48,144 nucleotides of DNA from CAYXLW01 sp964466055. GTDB lineage: Bacteria > Patescibacteriota > Gracilibacteria > GCA-2401425. The translations under genes were made by a program, and so were the position numbers. Shown piece after piece: positions 25,483 through 34,620 of the stretch (position 1 is its first letter; each line of letters begins with the position of its first letter). The notes beneath the pieces were generated by a model. That model saw only the letters and a program-made list of their open reading frames with translations. It was not told where the DNA came from and did no database searches. The stretch is from positions 1 to 48,144 of the forward strand of contig CAYXLW010000011.1 in the NCBI GenBank assembly GCA_964466055.1, given 5' to 3'.

Positions 25483-27249
25483 ATGCCCCCAGAAAAAAAG
25501 GACACACCCTCTGATTCACTTGAAGAAGTTAAAATCGACACAATTAAAAATTTAAAGATAGACAAAAAATATCTTTTATCTTTGAGTATTTCAAAGTCTG
25601 AAGATGCAAGCAAACTGTTTGATATTATGAGGGCTGTACAAAAAAAGGGGATAGCGGAACTTTCCCCTGAACGACAAATTTTTTTGAAACAAATTTTTCC
25701 CGAAAGACAATTTGACGATTTGCAGAGTTCATCAGTCCATTTGCAACATTCTGCTCTTAAAGACAAATGGAACAAGATAGTCAAAGAGAATAGAGAATTT
25801 CGAGAGAGACATAATTTAGAAAAATCATGTCAAGAATTAGATGCTGGACGATCAGCTTGTGCAAAAGAAATACAAAATTTACTAAAAGAAACTAGCAGAG
25901 AGAATTTTCAAAAATTATCAGTTGAAGACTTGCGAATTAATATTGAAGGAGGCTATGTTGCTCCTCTTCTAACTATTGAAAAAATGCCTGAAGTAAGCTT
26001 AGAAGATTTAAAAATTGAAGAAAAAGAGCTTGGGGAATTTATGAAAGATGACTTTATAAAGAACTACGTTGAGAAGATTAATAATACCATTAAAAATTTT
26101 GAGCATTCTCAAAGTAATCCGGTACCAAGTGCCAAGTCAGATTTGGTAGTTACTTTCCCCGAAGAAAATCCGGAAACACCGGAACCTCTTTCTTCTGAAA
26201 ATTTTGAGCATTCTCAAAGTAATCCGGTACCAAGTGCCAAGTCAGATTTGGTAGTTACTTTCCCCGAAGAAAAGCCGGAAACACCGAAACCTCTTTCTTC
26301 TAAAAAGAATGAAAAATTAAGAGCCTGTGAACAAATTGTAATAGAGATGTCTGGGTTATTAAATTCTCTTAGAATAAAATATGCTGGGGCAGAGACGCAT
26401 TTCCTTCTGGCTTGTCAACAACCTGAAGTAACATGGGATCAAGGAGAAATAAACGAAAAACAAGCAAATTTAGAAAAAGAAAGAGACGAAAAACAAGCAA
26501 AATTAAGTTCTTTATATGATTACATAAAAGAAAAAATGAAAATGGCTATTGAAGAAGCTAATAAGGCTTCTATCGTTTTAGGTGACACTAATCGTGAAAT
26601 CAAAATCCATTATCTTACAAGCAACAATGATATATCAGGGACTTCTAACGATGCCAATTTTTCAGTCGACACTTATTACCAAGATTTTGATACAAAAATT
26701 AATAATTATTCTGCGTTACAAAAATTTTTAATTACAGAAGGGCAAGCCCAAAAAGAAAAATATGGAATGGTGAAACCTAATCAATATGACATTATGGCTA
26801 AATTAGCAGCACAAAAATATTTAAGAGATAACCTTGAACTTATATTTAATAAAATAGAAGAAGTTATTAATAAAGGGGAAAACGTAATTGCTGAAGAGCT
26901 TCTTAATCTAATTGAGTCATCAGGTGTTTATCCTTATACAAAAATTTCTCTTGAGCAGTTTTACTTCAATATAGACTTAGGAGTGTCAAAAATCTTTCCT
27001 GAAAATGATGTTCTTAACAAATATAAGGATGAACTTAAAAAGACATTTCATAATTCTTTGAAACTCTATAATACTATGCAAGTATCAAAATCTAAGTTGC
27101 CATTAAAGTTTTACAATTTTTGGACAAGAAGGATGATTACAAGTGAGAAGTCCATTCCTCAAGGACAAACATATGAAAAATATGTTTTAGGGTTTATAGA
27201 AAAAATGGACGATGAGGATTTAACATATGCAATAAAGGCAGGCATATAA
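25483..27249 (+). CDS. hypothetical protein with a 35-residue tandem duplication (588 aa)
   Basis: I do not recognise this protein. It has no signal peptide or membrane segment, so it looks cytosolic. Residues 1-200 are charged and helical (SPERQIFLKQIFPERQ, EKSCQELDAGRSACAKEIQ). Residues 205-274 hold two nearly identical 35-residue units starting NFEHSQSNPVPSAKSD and ending PEPLSSE, Pro/Ser/Glu-rich and probably a flexible linker. Residues about 280-370 are coiled-coil-like (EKQANLEKERDEKQAKL), and the rest is mostly helical (YDIMAKLAAQKYLRDNLELI). ATG 25483 follows an extended -10 promoter. The next gene downstream is a two-component hybrid, and both carry the same upstream repeat, so shared regulation is likely; function is unknown. 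Confidence 0.8.
   Translation: MPPEKKDTPSDSLEEVKIDTIKNLKIDKKYLLSLSISKSEDASKLFDIMRAVQKKGIAELSPERQIFLKQIFPERQFDDLQSSSVHLQHSALKDKWNKIVKENREFRERHNLEKSCQELDAGRSACAKEIQNLLKETSRENFQKLSVEDLRINIEGGYVAPLLTIEKMPEVSLEDLKIEEKELGEFMKDDFIKNYVEKINNTIKNFEHSQSNPVPSAKSDLVVTFPEENPETPEPLSSENFEHSQSNPVPSAKSDLVVTFPEEKPETPKPLSSKKNEKLRACEQIVIEMSGLLNSLRIKYAGAETHFLLACQQPEVTWDQGEINEKQANLEKERDEKQAKLSSLYDYIKEKMKMAIEEANKASIVLGDTNREIKIHYLTSNNDISGTSNDANFSVDTYYQDFDTKINNYSALQKFLITEGQAQKEKYGMVKPNQYDIMAKLAAQKYLRDNLELIFNKIEEVINKGENVIAEELLNLIESSGVYPYTKISLEQFYFNIDLGVSKIFPENDVLNKYKDELKKTFHNSLKLYNTMQVSKSKLPLKFYNFWTRRMITSEKSIPQGQTYEKYVLGFIEKMDDEDLTYAIKAGI
26095..26304 (+). repeat. 105-bp in-frame tandem duplication inside the 588-residue protein gene
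   Basis: Units 26095-26199 and 26200-26304 are almost identical at the DNA level (for example GAAGAAAATCCGGAAACACC against GAAGAAAAGCCGGAAACACC). Synonymous sites are unchanged, so the duplication is recent. The period is 35 codons, so the frame is kept. Confidence 0.95.
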
Positions 27250-27333
27250 AAAAGATAAGTTTTGCTTTTTTAAAATGGTGTACTTGCTTTTTTAACTGGA
27301 AAATAAAGAACCAAAATATCTTATGTTTTCGCA

Positions 27334-27414
27334 AATTCAGGAATATAAAAACACCTATTTTGTTTGATCAAAATAGTTCTAACATTGTCTACTCTTTCCG
27401 ACCAAGCATTGAGA
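27334..27414 (+). repeat. conserved ~70-bp leader repeat, copy 2
   Basis: TTCAGGAATATAAAAACACC, CTATTTTGTTTGATCAAAATAG (stem arms CTATTTTG and CAAAATAG around TTTGAT), then TTCTAACATTGTCTACTC and CAAGCATTGAGA. It sits 115 bp before the ATG at 27529 and 85 bp after the stop of the 588-residue protein gene. Confidence 0.78.
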
Positions 27415-27528
27415 AACGTTTAAAACATAACGTTTTTTGTTTTATGAATATATTATTACTAAAGCTGGTATTGACTTTATGTAAAAATTGTGCTTAAATA
27501 CCGCCTTGCAACTAATTCCTTTGAAATC

Positions 27529-29241
27529 ATGAAGAAATTAAAAGAATCCGATATTATACTATTAGCTGAAGATAGTGATATACAAGCAAAGATAATTGAA
27601 CAAAAAATTAGAGAAATAACAAATTGTACAATTCTTCGAGTGAGAAATGCCATTGAAGCCATTGAAATTCTAAAAACCCATGATGAAATAAGAAAAAAGG
27701 TAAAACTGATTGCTACTGACATATTAATGGGAGGAGTCGAAGAAAGCGGTCCAGCTTTATTAAAAGCAAATATTGAACATGGTTGGAATAAACCAATGAT
27801 AGTCTTTTCAGGATCAATATCAAAGGAACAGGCAACATGTTTTGGAACTGTTAGCCCTATTCCTGTACACAAGAAAGATATGTTTTTTAGTAATGAAGAT
27901 CATCTTTATACTATTCAAACAAAGATTGAAGCAGCTATGAGTATTGATTATAAATTTAACGATACGGCATCACGTAAAGCGCTTTTAAATCAAATTGATA
28001 AAATAGCTAAAAAAAGTGAAAACATTCCTGTTTTGCATGTTGCAATTGAACAGTTAATAGACCCTATAAGAGGAGTAATAAATAATCACCCTGAATTATT
28101 AGATAAATTTCCAGAGTTAATTCCTGAAACAATTATTGGCAATTCCCATGAAGAAAATTACAAAATAATTCATTCTATGAAAAATGATTTATCAGAAATT
28201 TCTGATCAAGTCTTAGCTTTAGATGATCAAAAATATAAAGAAGCCTCTCAAATGCTTAAAAAGGTTGCATGCTCTATGAACGTTTTACTTGAAGCAATGG
28301 AAAATGAAACTATGTCTATTAAAGAATTAATTGAAGTTGCTTTTAAATTTATCAGTGCAGACAAAAAAGAAAAACTGTTTGATTTTATATATAATATTTC
28401 TGAAGAAGCAAAAATAAGCTCCAAAGATGCTCAAATAATTGTTGTTGCAATACAAACTCTTATTGATAATACCATTACAGCAACTCGAGAATTTCCAAGA
28501 GAAAAAATAAAGGTTATTATAAGTAAAAATGGAATTGAATTTCATAACAAAACTACTCCAAGAAATATAATGCATATTGAAGAAGCGCTTCGTGAAGGCA
28601 CTCTTCCTAAAACAAATCGTCCTCTTGGAAATGGATTCGGACTAAGAATGATAGAGACAACTTGCAATCAATCTAATACTCTAAAATTTGAATTAAGGAC
28701 AAATAGCCAAGACTCTGTTACTTCAAAATTAATTTTTAATCCTATTAGCCAAGGGGATGAGGAAAAAGATCTCCCCCTAGATCCAGAGCTTGAGGGGATT
28801 AAAGATAAATCAATATTGGTGATTGACCATATTGGTGGTGCAGAGTGTCGAATGACAGAAACCATATTAGATGAAGAATATCGTCCACACTGTAAAAACA
28901 TAAGAGGAGCTAGAAGTTCTGATATTATTAGTGAGCTAAAAACAGCTATTCCAAGGGCATCTTTGTTGCAAGGAAATCCAAATATAATTATGGTTCATAG
29001 TCCAGATGTTTATTTGATGGAGAAGTTGTATAAATACTTTGTTATTGATCAAGATGTTGTCTTGGTCTTTTATGGAGGCTCTAGAAGTAAAGAATATATT
29101 GATAGAAACAAACTCTTTTTTGAAACAATGGGAGCTGAAAACATTGAAAGGCGACTTTTTGCTATAGAAGGAACTCCTTCTAATCCTAAAATTTTAGCTA
29201 AAGCTTTGATGGAGGGACTAGCTTCTGGGGCTAAGATGTAA
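27529..29241 (+). CDS. hybrid two-component protein: receiver, kinase core, degenerate receiver
   Basis: A 570-residue soluble signalling protein. Residues 8-135 form a receiver domain: acidic LLAEDSD (Glu14, Asp15), phosphoacceptor Asp64 in IATDIL, Ser94/Ser96 in VFSGS and Lys115/116. His215 in YKIIHSMKND is the likely H-box. Residues 300-405 form a HATPase_c domain with N-box TLIDNTITAT (Asn313) and G-box PLGNGFGLRMIE. Residues 427-570 resemble a second receiver (ILVIDHIGG), but the phosphoacceptor strand reads IIMVHSP, with no Asp. No DNA-binding output is present. An in-frame GTG at 27490 would add 13 residues; ATG 27529 is preferred. Confidence 0.72.
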   Translation: MKKLKESDIILLAEDSDIQAKIIEQKIREITNCTILRVRNAIEAIEILKTHDEIRKKVKLIATDILMGGVEESGPALLKANIEHGWNKPMIVFSGSISKEQATCFGTVSPIPVHKKDMFFSNEDHLYTIQTKIEAAMSIDYKFNDTASRKALLNQIDKIAKKSENIPVLHVAIEQLIDPIRGVINNHPELLDKFPELIPETIIGNSHEENYKIIHSMKNDLSEISDQVLALDDQKYKEASQMLKKVACSMNVLLEAMENETMSIKELIEVAFKFISADKKEKLFDFIYNISEEAKISSKDAQIIVVAIQTLIDNTITATREFPREKIKVIISKNGIEFHNKTTPRNIMHIEEALREGTLPKTNRPLGNGFGLRMIETTCNQSNTLKFELRTNSQDSVTSKLIFNPISQGDEEKDLPLDPELEGIKDKSILVIDHIGGAECRMTETILDEEYRPHCKNIRGARSSDIISELKTAIPRASLLQGNPNIIMVHSPDVYLMEKLYKYFVIDQDVVLVFYGGSRSKEYIDRNKLFFETMGAENIERRLFAIEGTPSNPKILAKALMEGLASGAKM

Positions 29242-29290
29242 ATATATATTTTATTTAGAGAGTAAAGTTAAGGCTTTGTACTTAGTTTAA

Positions 29291-29360
29291 TTCAGGAATA
29301 TAAATCTATCCTTTTTGTTTAATCAAAATAGTTCTAATGTTGTTCACTATTTTTAAGAAT
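29291..29360 (+). repeat. conserved ~70-bp leader repeat, copy 3
   Basis: TTCAGGAATATAAATCTATC, CTTTTTGTTTAATCAAAATAG, then TTCTAATGTTGTTCACTATTT. It keeps the order and spacing of copies 1 and 2 with a slightly weaker central stem, 89 bp before the trkH ATG. Confidence 0.75.
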
Positions 29361-29378
29361 TAATTTCTTAAAATAATC

Positions 29379-29406
29379 TTGTAAGTCTTATTAAAATTAG
29401 TATGAT
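29379..29406 (+). promoter_or_regulatory. sigma70-type promoter of trkH
   Basis: TTGTAA (29379-29384), a 16-bp spacer and TATGAT (29401-29406), about 43 bp before the ATG at 29449. It lies just after leader repeat copy 3. Confidence 0.5.
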
Positions 29407-29448
29407 CTCGGCGTAAAAAATATGCCTTTGTATCTCTAATATTTTTTT

Positions 29449-31179
29449 ATGACCCCTTTGAAACAAAAAAAACTTAACTTATTAAAAATTTTTTCTGCCT
29501 CTTTCCAATCTCAACTTAGTCTTGCAATTGGATTTCTTTTTTGTTTTCTCGTAAGTCTATTTTACTTTTTTATAAAAGATCCTCGTCTTCCTCAGGAAAA
29601 GCCACAATTATTACTTATTGGGCTACTAATTAGTCTCACTTTTTTTATTATTGGGAACTGGATTAATAAAAAAAATAAAACCGAAGAAAAAATAAGCCTT
29701 AAGGAAGGGGCATTAATTGTTCTTCTTGTTTGGATTATTGCAGGATGCACTTCTGCATTTGTCTTTGTATTATCAGGATTCCCTGACCCAAATAATATCC
29801 AAGACTTCTCCTTATTTAGAAAATTTGTAGATGGCTTGTTCGAATCTATATCAGGATACACAACAGCAGGAGGAAGTATTTTGCCATCCGTAGAAACCTT
29901 TCCAAGAGGAATTTTAATGTGGCGATCAACAACTCATTTCTTAGGAGGAATTGGTATAGCTTATCTTGCAGTTAGTTTATGGAAACGATTTTCTACAAGT
30001 CGAACTGAGATAATAAATAGTGAAGTTGAGGGACCGAGTATGATTGAATTCCACTCAGAAAAAGACGCAATGACATCAGGAAAAGATTTCTTGAAAGTTT
30101 ATGGATTAATCACATTGATATTAGCAACACTTCTGTTCATTTCTGGCTTATTTTTCCGTGATATACCTTATGAAAAATGGTATGACAATGTGTTTGATTC
30201 TATAAATTTTTCTTTTTCTACAATGGGAACTGGCGGATTTGCTACGTACGATGCAAGTGCTGGAATTTCTATCATTGAAAATGGAGTAAAAACTATAGGA
30301 GGACTAAGAAATGCGTTGGATGAATGGATTTTGGGGACTTTTATGTTAATAGCGGGTGGAAATTTTGGTCTATGGTATGTTTTAATTTTTCAGAAGAAAA
30401 AATGGCAACTAGTTTTTCATAACACTGAACTAAGAGCATATTTAGGGCTTGTTAGTTTTTTAGTTATATCAATATGGGCTATTTTAGTTTTTCACCATGT
30501 ATACCCATCAGTCATAGATTCCTTACGATACGCATTTTTTAATGTAGCAACCATTATTTCTACAACAGGCTTGGGGAATGATGATTTTACAGTATGGCCT
30601 GCAGCTGCGTCCGGAATCCTTTTTATTGCCTATTTAGTTGGAGGAATGGTTGGATCAACAGCGGGAGGACCAAAAATCCTCCGTTTTGTGATTCTTTTTA
30701 AATATACCTTGATGAAAGTAAAAAATTTCGTATTTGGTAAATACAAAACACGGGTAAGAGTTGACCAGACAACCTATAGTGAAAGCAATACTGGGTTAGT
30801 GGTTGTTAGTATTTTGATATATTATATTATTTTTCTGTTGGGAGCAGTTCTTATTTTAGTTCTTAGCCCAGAGAATCATCTTTATGATGGAACAATAAAA
30901 CCAATTGATTTTATTACTGGGATTACAGCATCAATCGCTAATTTAGGAAATATTGGACCCGTTGTTGCTATAGGGAATATTAATGCAGGACCAGCTGGGA
31001 ATTATTTTGCTTTCAGTGAATATGCAAAAATTGTTATGATCATATTAATGTTTATCGGTAGAGTTGGAGTCTTAACTATAATGACCTTATTTGTGTCTAA
31101 TAGTGGAATGGACCGAATGCGAGAATCAGTTTATGAGCATGAATTTGATAGTGATGAACCTCTGCTTTTACGTAAGTAA
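29449..31179 (+). CDS. trkH: TrkH/KtrB-family potassium uptake protein
   Basis: A 576-residue membrane protein with four pore modules. The selectivity-filter segments are SISGYTTAGGS, STMGTGGFATYD, STTGLGNDDF and ANLGNIGPV. The conserved glycine is present in each. FRKFVDGLFESISGYT and MWRSTTHFLGGIGIAYL are typical of TrkH. The protein is longer than KtrB (about 450) and has an extra N-terminal two-helix region, as in TrkH. No TrkA/KtrA regulatory subunit is encoded in this window, so it must be elsewhere or absent. Shikimate kinase follows after 53 bp, possibly cotranscribed. Confidence 0.92.
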   Translation: MTPLKQKKLNLLKIFSASFQSQLSLAIGFLFCFLVSLFYFFIKDPRLPQEKPQLLLIGLLISLTFFIIGNWINKKNKTEEKISLKEGALIVLLVWIIAGCTSAFVFVLSGFPDPNNIQDFSLFRKFVDGLFESISGYTTAGGSILPSVETFPRGILMWRSTTHFLGGIGIAYLAVSLWKRFSTSRTEIINSEVEGPSMIEFHSEKDAMTSGKDFLKVYGLITLILATLLFISGLFFRDIPYEKWYDNVFDSINFSFSTMGTGGFATYDASAGISIIENGVKTIGGLRNALDEWILGTFMLIAGGNFGLWYVLIFQKKKWQLVFHNTELRAYLGLVSFLVISIWAILVFHHVYPSVIDSLRYAFFNVATIISTTGLGNDDFTVWPAAASGILFIAYLVGGMVGSTAGGPKILRFVILFKYTLMKVKNFVFGKYKTRVRVDQTTYSESNTGLVVVSILIYYIIFLLGAVLILVLSPENHLYDGTIKPIDFITGITASIANLGNIGPVVAIGNINAGPAGNYFAFSEYAKIVMIILMFIGRVGVLTIMTLFVSNSGMDRMRESVYEHEFDSDEPLLLRK

Positions 31180-31232
31180 AATAATTTAAAATATAAAATA
31201 ATAAAAATTCAAATAATTAAACAAAATATTTT

Positions 31233-31748
31233 ATGATTATTCTTCTATTTGGTCTCATGGGAGCAGGAAAGACTGCGATAGGAAAGCCTCTTGCAAAAAA
31301 ATTAGGCATGAAATTTATAGAACTTGATCATCTTATTTTAGAGCAAACTGGCTTTGACTGCATAAAAAAAGTATATGACTACAAAATGTCATTATGGAAG
31401 GAGTGTGAAATTGAAGTTTGTAGAGATATAAGCACCGAAAATAACCTTGTTATTGCCTGTGGAGGTGGAATTATAGAGAATGATTTAAATCTTATTTATT
31501 TCCAAGAACACTGTCCTAATAAGTGCTTTATTTATTTACAAGCAAACCCACAGACTTTAATCGAAAGAATTATCGCTACCAAAGGAGATAAATACAAAGA
31601 CGTAAATATTTCCCAAATGATTAATGAAAGATATCAAAAAAGAGATATTTTATATAGAAGTTGGGCTGATAAAATTATAAAAACCGATAAAATTCCTCCC
31701 ATTGCTCTTGCAAAGAAAATAGCAGAAAAACTACAAAAGAAAATATAG
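31233..31748 (+). CDS. aroK: shikimate kinase (AroK/AroL family)
   Basis: A 171-residue P-loop kinase of normal length that phosphorylates shikimate at the 3-OH. Walker A is GLMGAGKTAIG. The Asp of FIELDHLI, Arg/Glu contacts in ECEIEVCRDI, the GGGI motif (ACGGGIIEND) that contacts shikimate, and the NERYQKRDILYRSWAD lid/adenine region are all visible. No other aro gene is in the window; isolated aroK genes are common, and a kinase with another substrate is possible because the SK signature around the Asp is not exact (DHLILEQTG rather than D..IE). It lies 53 bp after trkH. Confidence 0.82.
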   Translation: MIILLFGLMGAGKTAIGKPLAKKLGMKFIELDHLILEQTGFDCIKKVYDYKMSLWKECEIEVCRDISTENNLVIACGGGIIENDLNLIYFQEHCPNKCFIYLQANPQTLIERIIATKGDKYKDVNISQMINERYQKRDILYRSWADKIIKTDKIPPIALAKKIAEKLQKKI

Positions 31749-32073
31749 TTTTTGTTTAAAAAAATCTTTCTGTGAAATCAAAGAAGAAGTAAAAAAGGAC
31801 GAAGAATAAAATAGCTTTAATGTTGTTCATTATTCTCGACTATTCAAAATAAACAAATATTTAAACCTCCATTTTTTATGTTTATATGAAAAGGATTTTT
31901 ATATAAAATTTCTGACTTTTTTATTATGCCAATTTATTTAGATTCAACTATAGATATAATAATTTAAAAAAACGAAAGAAAAATAAAAGGATTGCCGTAT
32001 TAATTTATGAAGTGGCAAAATGACACCCTGCTAATCCTTAAAAAATTAAATTTTATTCATTTATATTTAAAAA
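31749..32073. other. intergenic region with a partial leader repeat and a solo MITE end
   Basis: No gene is seen. At 31806-31840, ATAAAATAGCTTTAATGTTG and TTCATTATTCTCGAC match the second half of the 70-bp leader repeat (fourth, partial copy). At 31924-31951, TATGCCAATTTATTTAGATT then CAACTATA matches the MITE right end with three or four changes, but no partner end is present. The rest is AT-rich and unassigned. Confidence 0.6.
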
Positions 32074-32433
32074 ATGCAATTTACTCCCAAATGGGGATCT
32101 TATTCCCTCGGATTGTCTACAGGCATAATTATGCTTGGACTTTTTGCAATAGGAACAAGCTTATTAAGCTTAATATCTAGTGGTGGTGACAACAAAGAAA
32201 TCGATTCAAACGAAACTGTTCCCAATGTAGAAAAAGAGAAAGGAGATGAATTTGGAAGTTTTCAAGGAGGTGGAAATAAGGAAGAACTTGGCAAAGAAGA
32301 CCAGTCTAAAAGCCTAGGAATAAGCAACAAAAAACCAGAGCAGGAACTTGAAGATGAAAAAACTTTCCATGAACCAATTAGCGAGAAACAAACCAATGAA
32401 AAAGACCTTGAAATCACGGAAGAAAACAAATGA
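32074..32433 (+). CDS. small single-pass membrane protein with an acidic tail
   Basis: The 119-residue protein has one hydrophobic helix near the N-terminus (LGLSTGIIMLGLFAIGTSLLSLI) and then about 85 hydrophilic residues rich in Glu, Lys, Gly and Asn (GDEFGSFQGGGNKEELGKED). No lipobox or domain is recognised, and the tail is probably disordered. It ends in TGA, 84 bp before the adaptor gene of the export operon, so it might be an accessory factor. Composition supports coding, since the tail is unlike the AT-rich intergenic DNA. Function is unknown. Confidence 0.6.
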   Translation: MQFTPKWGSYSLGLSTGIIMLGLFAIGTSLLSLISSGGDNKEIDSNETVPNVEKEKGDEFGSFQGGGNKEELGKEDQSKSLGISNKKPEQELEDEKTFHEPISEKQTNEKDLEITEENK

Positions 32434-32517
32434 AATGAATGTCTAAAAATAGACAAGAATATTTCATAAGTTGAGAGTGAAATATAGGCTAGTTTATATT
32501 AATAATTTTTTATATTT

Positions 32518-34596
32518 ATGATCTTACTAAGAATGATTAGACGAAATATCCATAGAATTGATAAAAAATACTTTCTTGCAGGAATAATAAGTGTATTTTT
32601 TCTTTTTGGATTTTACTCCATGTTTTTTGCTAATAATCAAAACACCGAAGCAGATATAGCTAATATAAAAACATCAAAAGTAGTTCTTAGTAGTATAAAT
32701 CAAACTATAAAAGTTTTAGGAAAAGCAGAGCTAGTAGACGAACAAAAACTACGCTTTAACCAAGTAGGAAAAATAGCTGTAGTTCATTTCCAAAATGGAG
32801 ACAATGTAAAAAAAGATCAAGTAATAGCAGAGCTTGATAAAACTGAGGTGTTTAATGAAATTCGACAATCGGAAATTAGTTTGCAAAACAGTAGTCTTTC
32901 CTTACAAGAGCTTCTTAAAGGGAATACTGAAGTCCAAATTTTAAAAAGTAAAAATAGTGTACTTGATACAAAGCAAAAAATAGATACTGCCGAGAAAAGT
33001 TTAGAAATTGCTAAACAAGAGGAAAAAAACACTCTTTATGAACTAGAAAATGAAATAGTGTTAGCAGAAAAAGATGTTTCTGATAAAGAAAAATCTTTAG
33101 AAAATTCTAGAAAGGATTTGGAAAATAATACAGTATTTGAAGATGAGAGCACAAAATCTTCATCGAATACATATATAGCAACTATTAATGATGCCTTACT
33201 AGAAGTAAAGGATTATTTAATAGAAGCAGACAATATTCTAACAACATTAGATTCTATTTTAGGCATGGAAACTAATACAAAAGATGACAATAATTCCTTT
33301 GAAGATTACTTAGGCGCACTAAATACTAATACCAAAAAAAAGGCTGAAAGCAGTTATTCTTTAACAAAAGGTAAAATTAGGGATTTGGAAGTAGTCTATA
33401 ATGAACTTGAGAGTAAAGAAATTCTTTTGAAAAATGAGGTTGTTTCTCTTTTAGAAATGACAGTAGATATGCTCCAAGAGCTAATAATTGCTTCAGATTA
33501 CACCTATATAATGCTTCAGAATACAATTACTGGAGCTAATTTAAGTTCTTCAGAACTTGATTCATATAAATCCTCTGCATCTAATGCACGATCTTCTGGT
33601 CAAAGCAATCTGAACAATATTAAAAGTTCTATTACAAGTCTTAGTAATCTTGAGGATTTAGATATAACAGAACTTAGGAGTTCAGATACTATTCGTAAAA
33701 AAGAAGATGCTGTTCGTAGTGCAGAGTACGCATTAGAAAAATCGAAAGACACACTTAAAAATTTAAAAAATACTTTAAATATAAAAAAAGAAAATAAAAA
33801 ACTGGAGAGAGTCTCGAAAGAAAATGATCTTAATAATTTAAAAAATACTTTAAACGCTCAAGAAAAAGAGTCGGCAGAATTAGAAAGAGGAGAAACCGAA
33901 GAGCGAGTTACTATGGCTAGAAATGACATCATTCAAAAAGAACTAGCTTTATCTAAAGTAAAAAAGAATGTTGAAAAATATGAGCTTAGAGCTCCTTTTG
34001 ATGGGATTCTAAGAAAAATTGATTTTAAAACAGGCGACAACTTAATTGCCGATGATGACAAATTTGTATACATAGAAAATCCTGACCTTTTAAAAATAAC
34101 CATTTTGCTTGATCAAATTGATATAGTAAAAGTTGAAAAAGAAATGGAAAGTAGAATTATCTTTGATGCACTTCCAGAAAAAACATTTATCGGAAAAATA
34201 GAGGAAATTGATCAAACCCCCATAGAGCAATCTGGAGTTGTTTCTTATGAGGCCAGTATTACTCTAAATAAAGAGAATGAAAAAATATTTTCAGGAATGA
34301 CCTCTTCGATTGAAATTGTTGTACAAGAGAAAAATGATGTTCTTATTGTTCCAAATTTAGCTATTACTAATAAAAAAGGAAAGTCTTATGTAAAAAAGAC
34401 AGAAAATAAAAAGACGCAAGAAGTAGAAGTAGAAATAGGAATTACTGATGGTAAAAATACAGAAATTATTAGTGGCGTAGAGGAAGGAGATGAAATTGTA
34501 GAGATCGATTTCCAGTCACAAAACTTAGGTTCTGGAAATCAGTCAGGAGGACAAGATACAATGCGACAAATAATGAGATCCAGTGGAGGACACTAG
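32518..34596 (+). CDS. membrane fusion protein (MacA/HlyD family) with an extended coiled-coil hairpin
   Basis: A 692-residue adaptor that normally links an ABC transporter to the outside of the cell. One N-terminal membrane helix (YFLAGIISVFFLFGFYSMFF) is followed by the first half of a lipoyl/barrel-sandwich domain (KVLGKAELVDEQKL, IAVVHFQNGDNVKKDQ). A very long helical region (about residues 110-480) with Lys/Glu/Leu heptads follows, then the second half (YELRAPFDGILRKIDFKTGD) and the beta-barrel part (FSGMTSSIEIVV, VLIVPNLAI). Family members are about 370-420 residues, so the hairpin is greatly enlarged. It is 24 bp before the ATPase gene: a MacA-MacB type operon. Confidence 0.88.
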   Translation: MILLRMIRRNIHRIDKKYFLAGIISVFFLFGFYSMFFANNQNTEADIANIKTSKVVLSSINQTIKVLGKAELVDEQKLRFNQVGKIAVVHFQNGDNVKKDQVIAELDKTEVFNEIRQSEISLQNSSLSLQELLKGNTEVQILKSKNSVLDTKQKIDTAEKSLEIAKQEEKNTLYELENEIVLAEKDVSDKEKSLENSRKDLENNTVFEDESTKSSSNTYIATINDALLEVKDYLIEADNILTTLDSILGMETNTKDDNNSFEDYLGALNTNTKKKAESSYSLTKGKIRDLEVVYNELESKEILLKNEVVSLLEMTVDMLQELIIASDYTYIMLQNTITGANLSSSELDSYKSSASNARSSGQSNLNNIKSSITSLSNLEDLDITELRSSDTIRKKEDAVRSAEYALEKSKDTLKNLKNTLNIKKENKKLERVSKENDLNNLKNTLNAQEKESAELERGETEERVTMARNDIIQKELALSKVKKNVEKYELRAPFDGILRKIDFKTGDNLIADDDKFVYIENPDLLKITILLDQIDIVKVEKEMESRIIFDALPEKTFIGKIEEIDQTPIEQSGVVSYEASITLNKENEKIFSGMTSSIEIVVQEKNDVLIVPNLAITNKKGKSYVKKTENKKTQEVEVEIGITDGKNTEIISGVEEGDEIVEIDFQSQNLGSGNQSGGQDTMRQIMRSSGGH

Positions 34597-34620
34597 AAAG
34601 ATTAAACGTAAACTTTTTTC

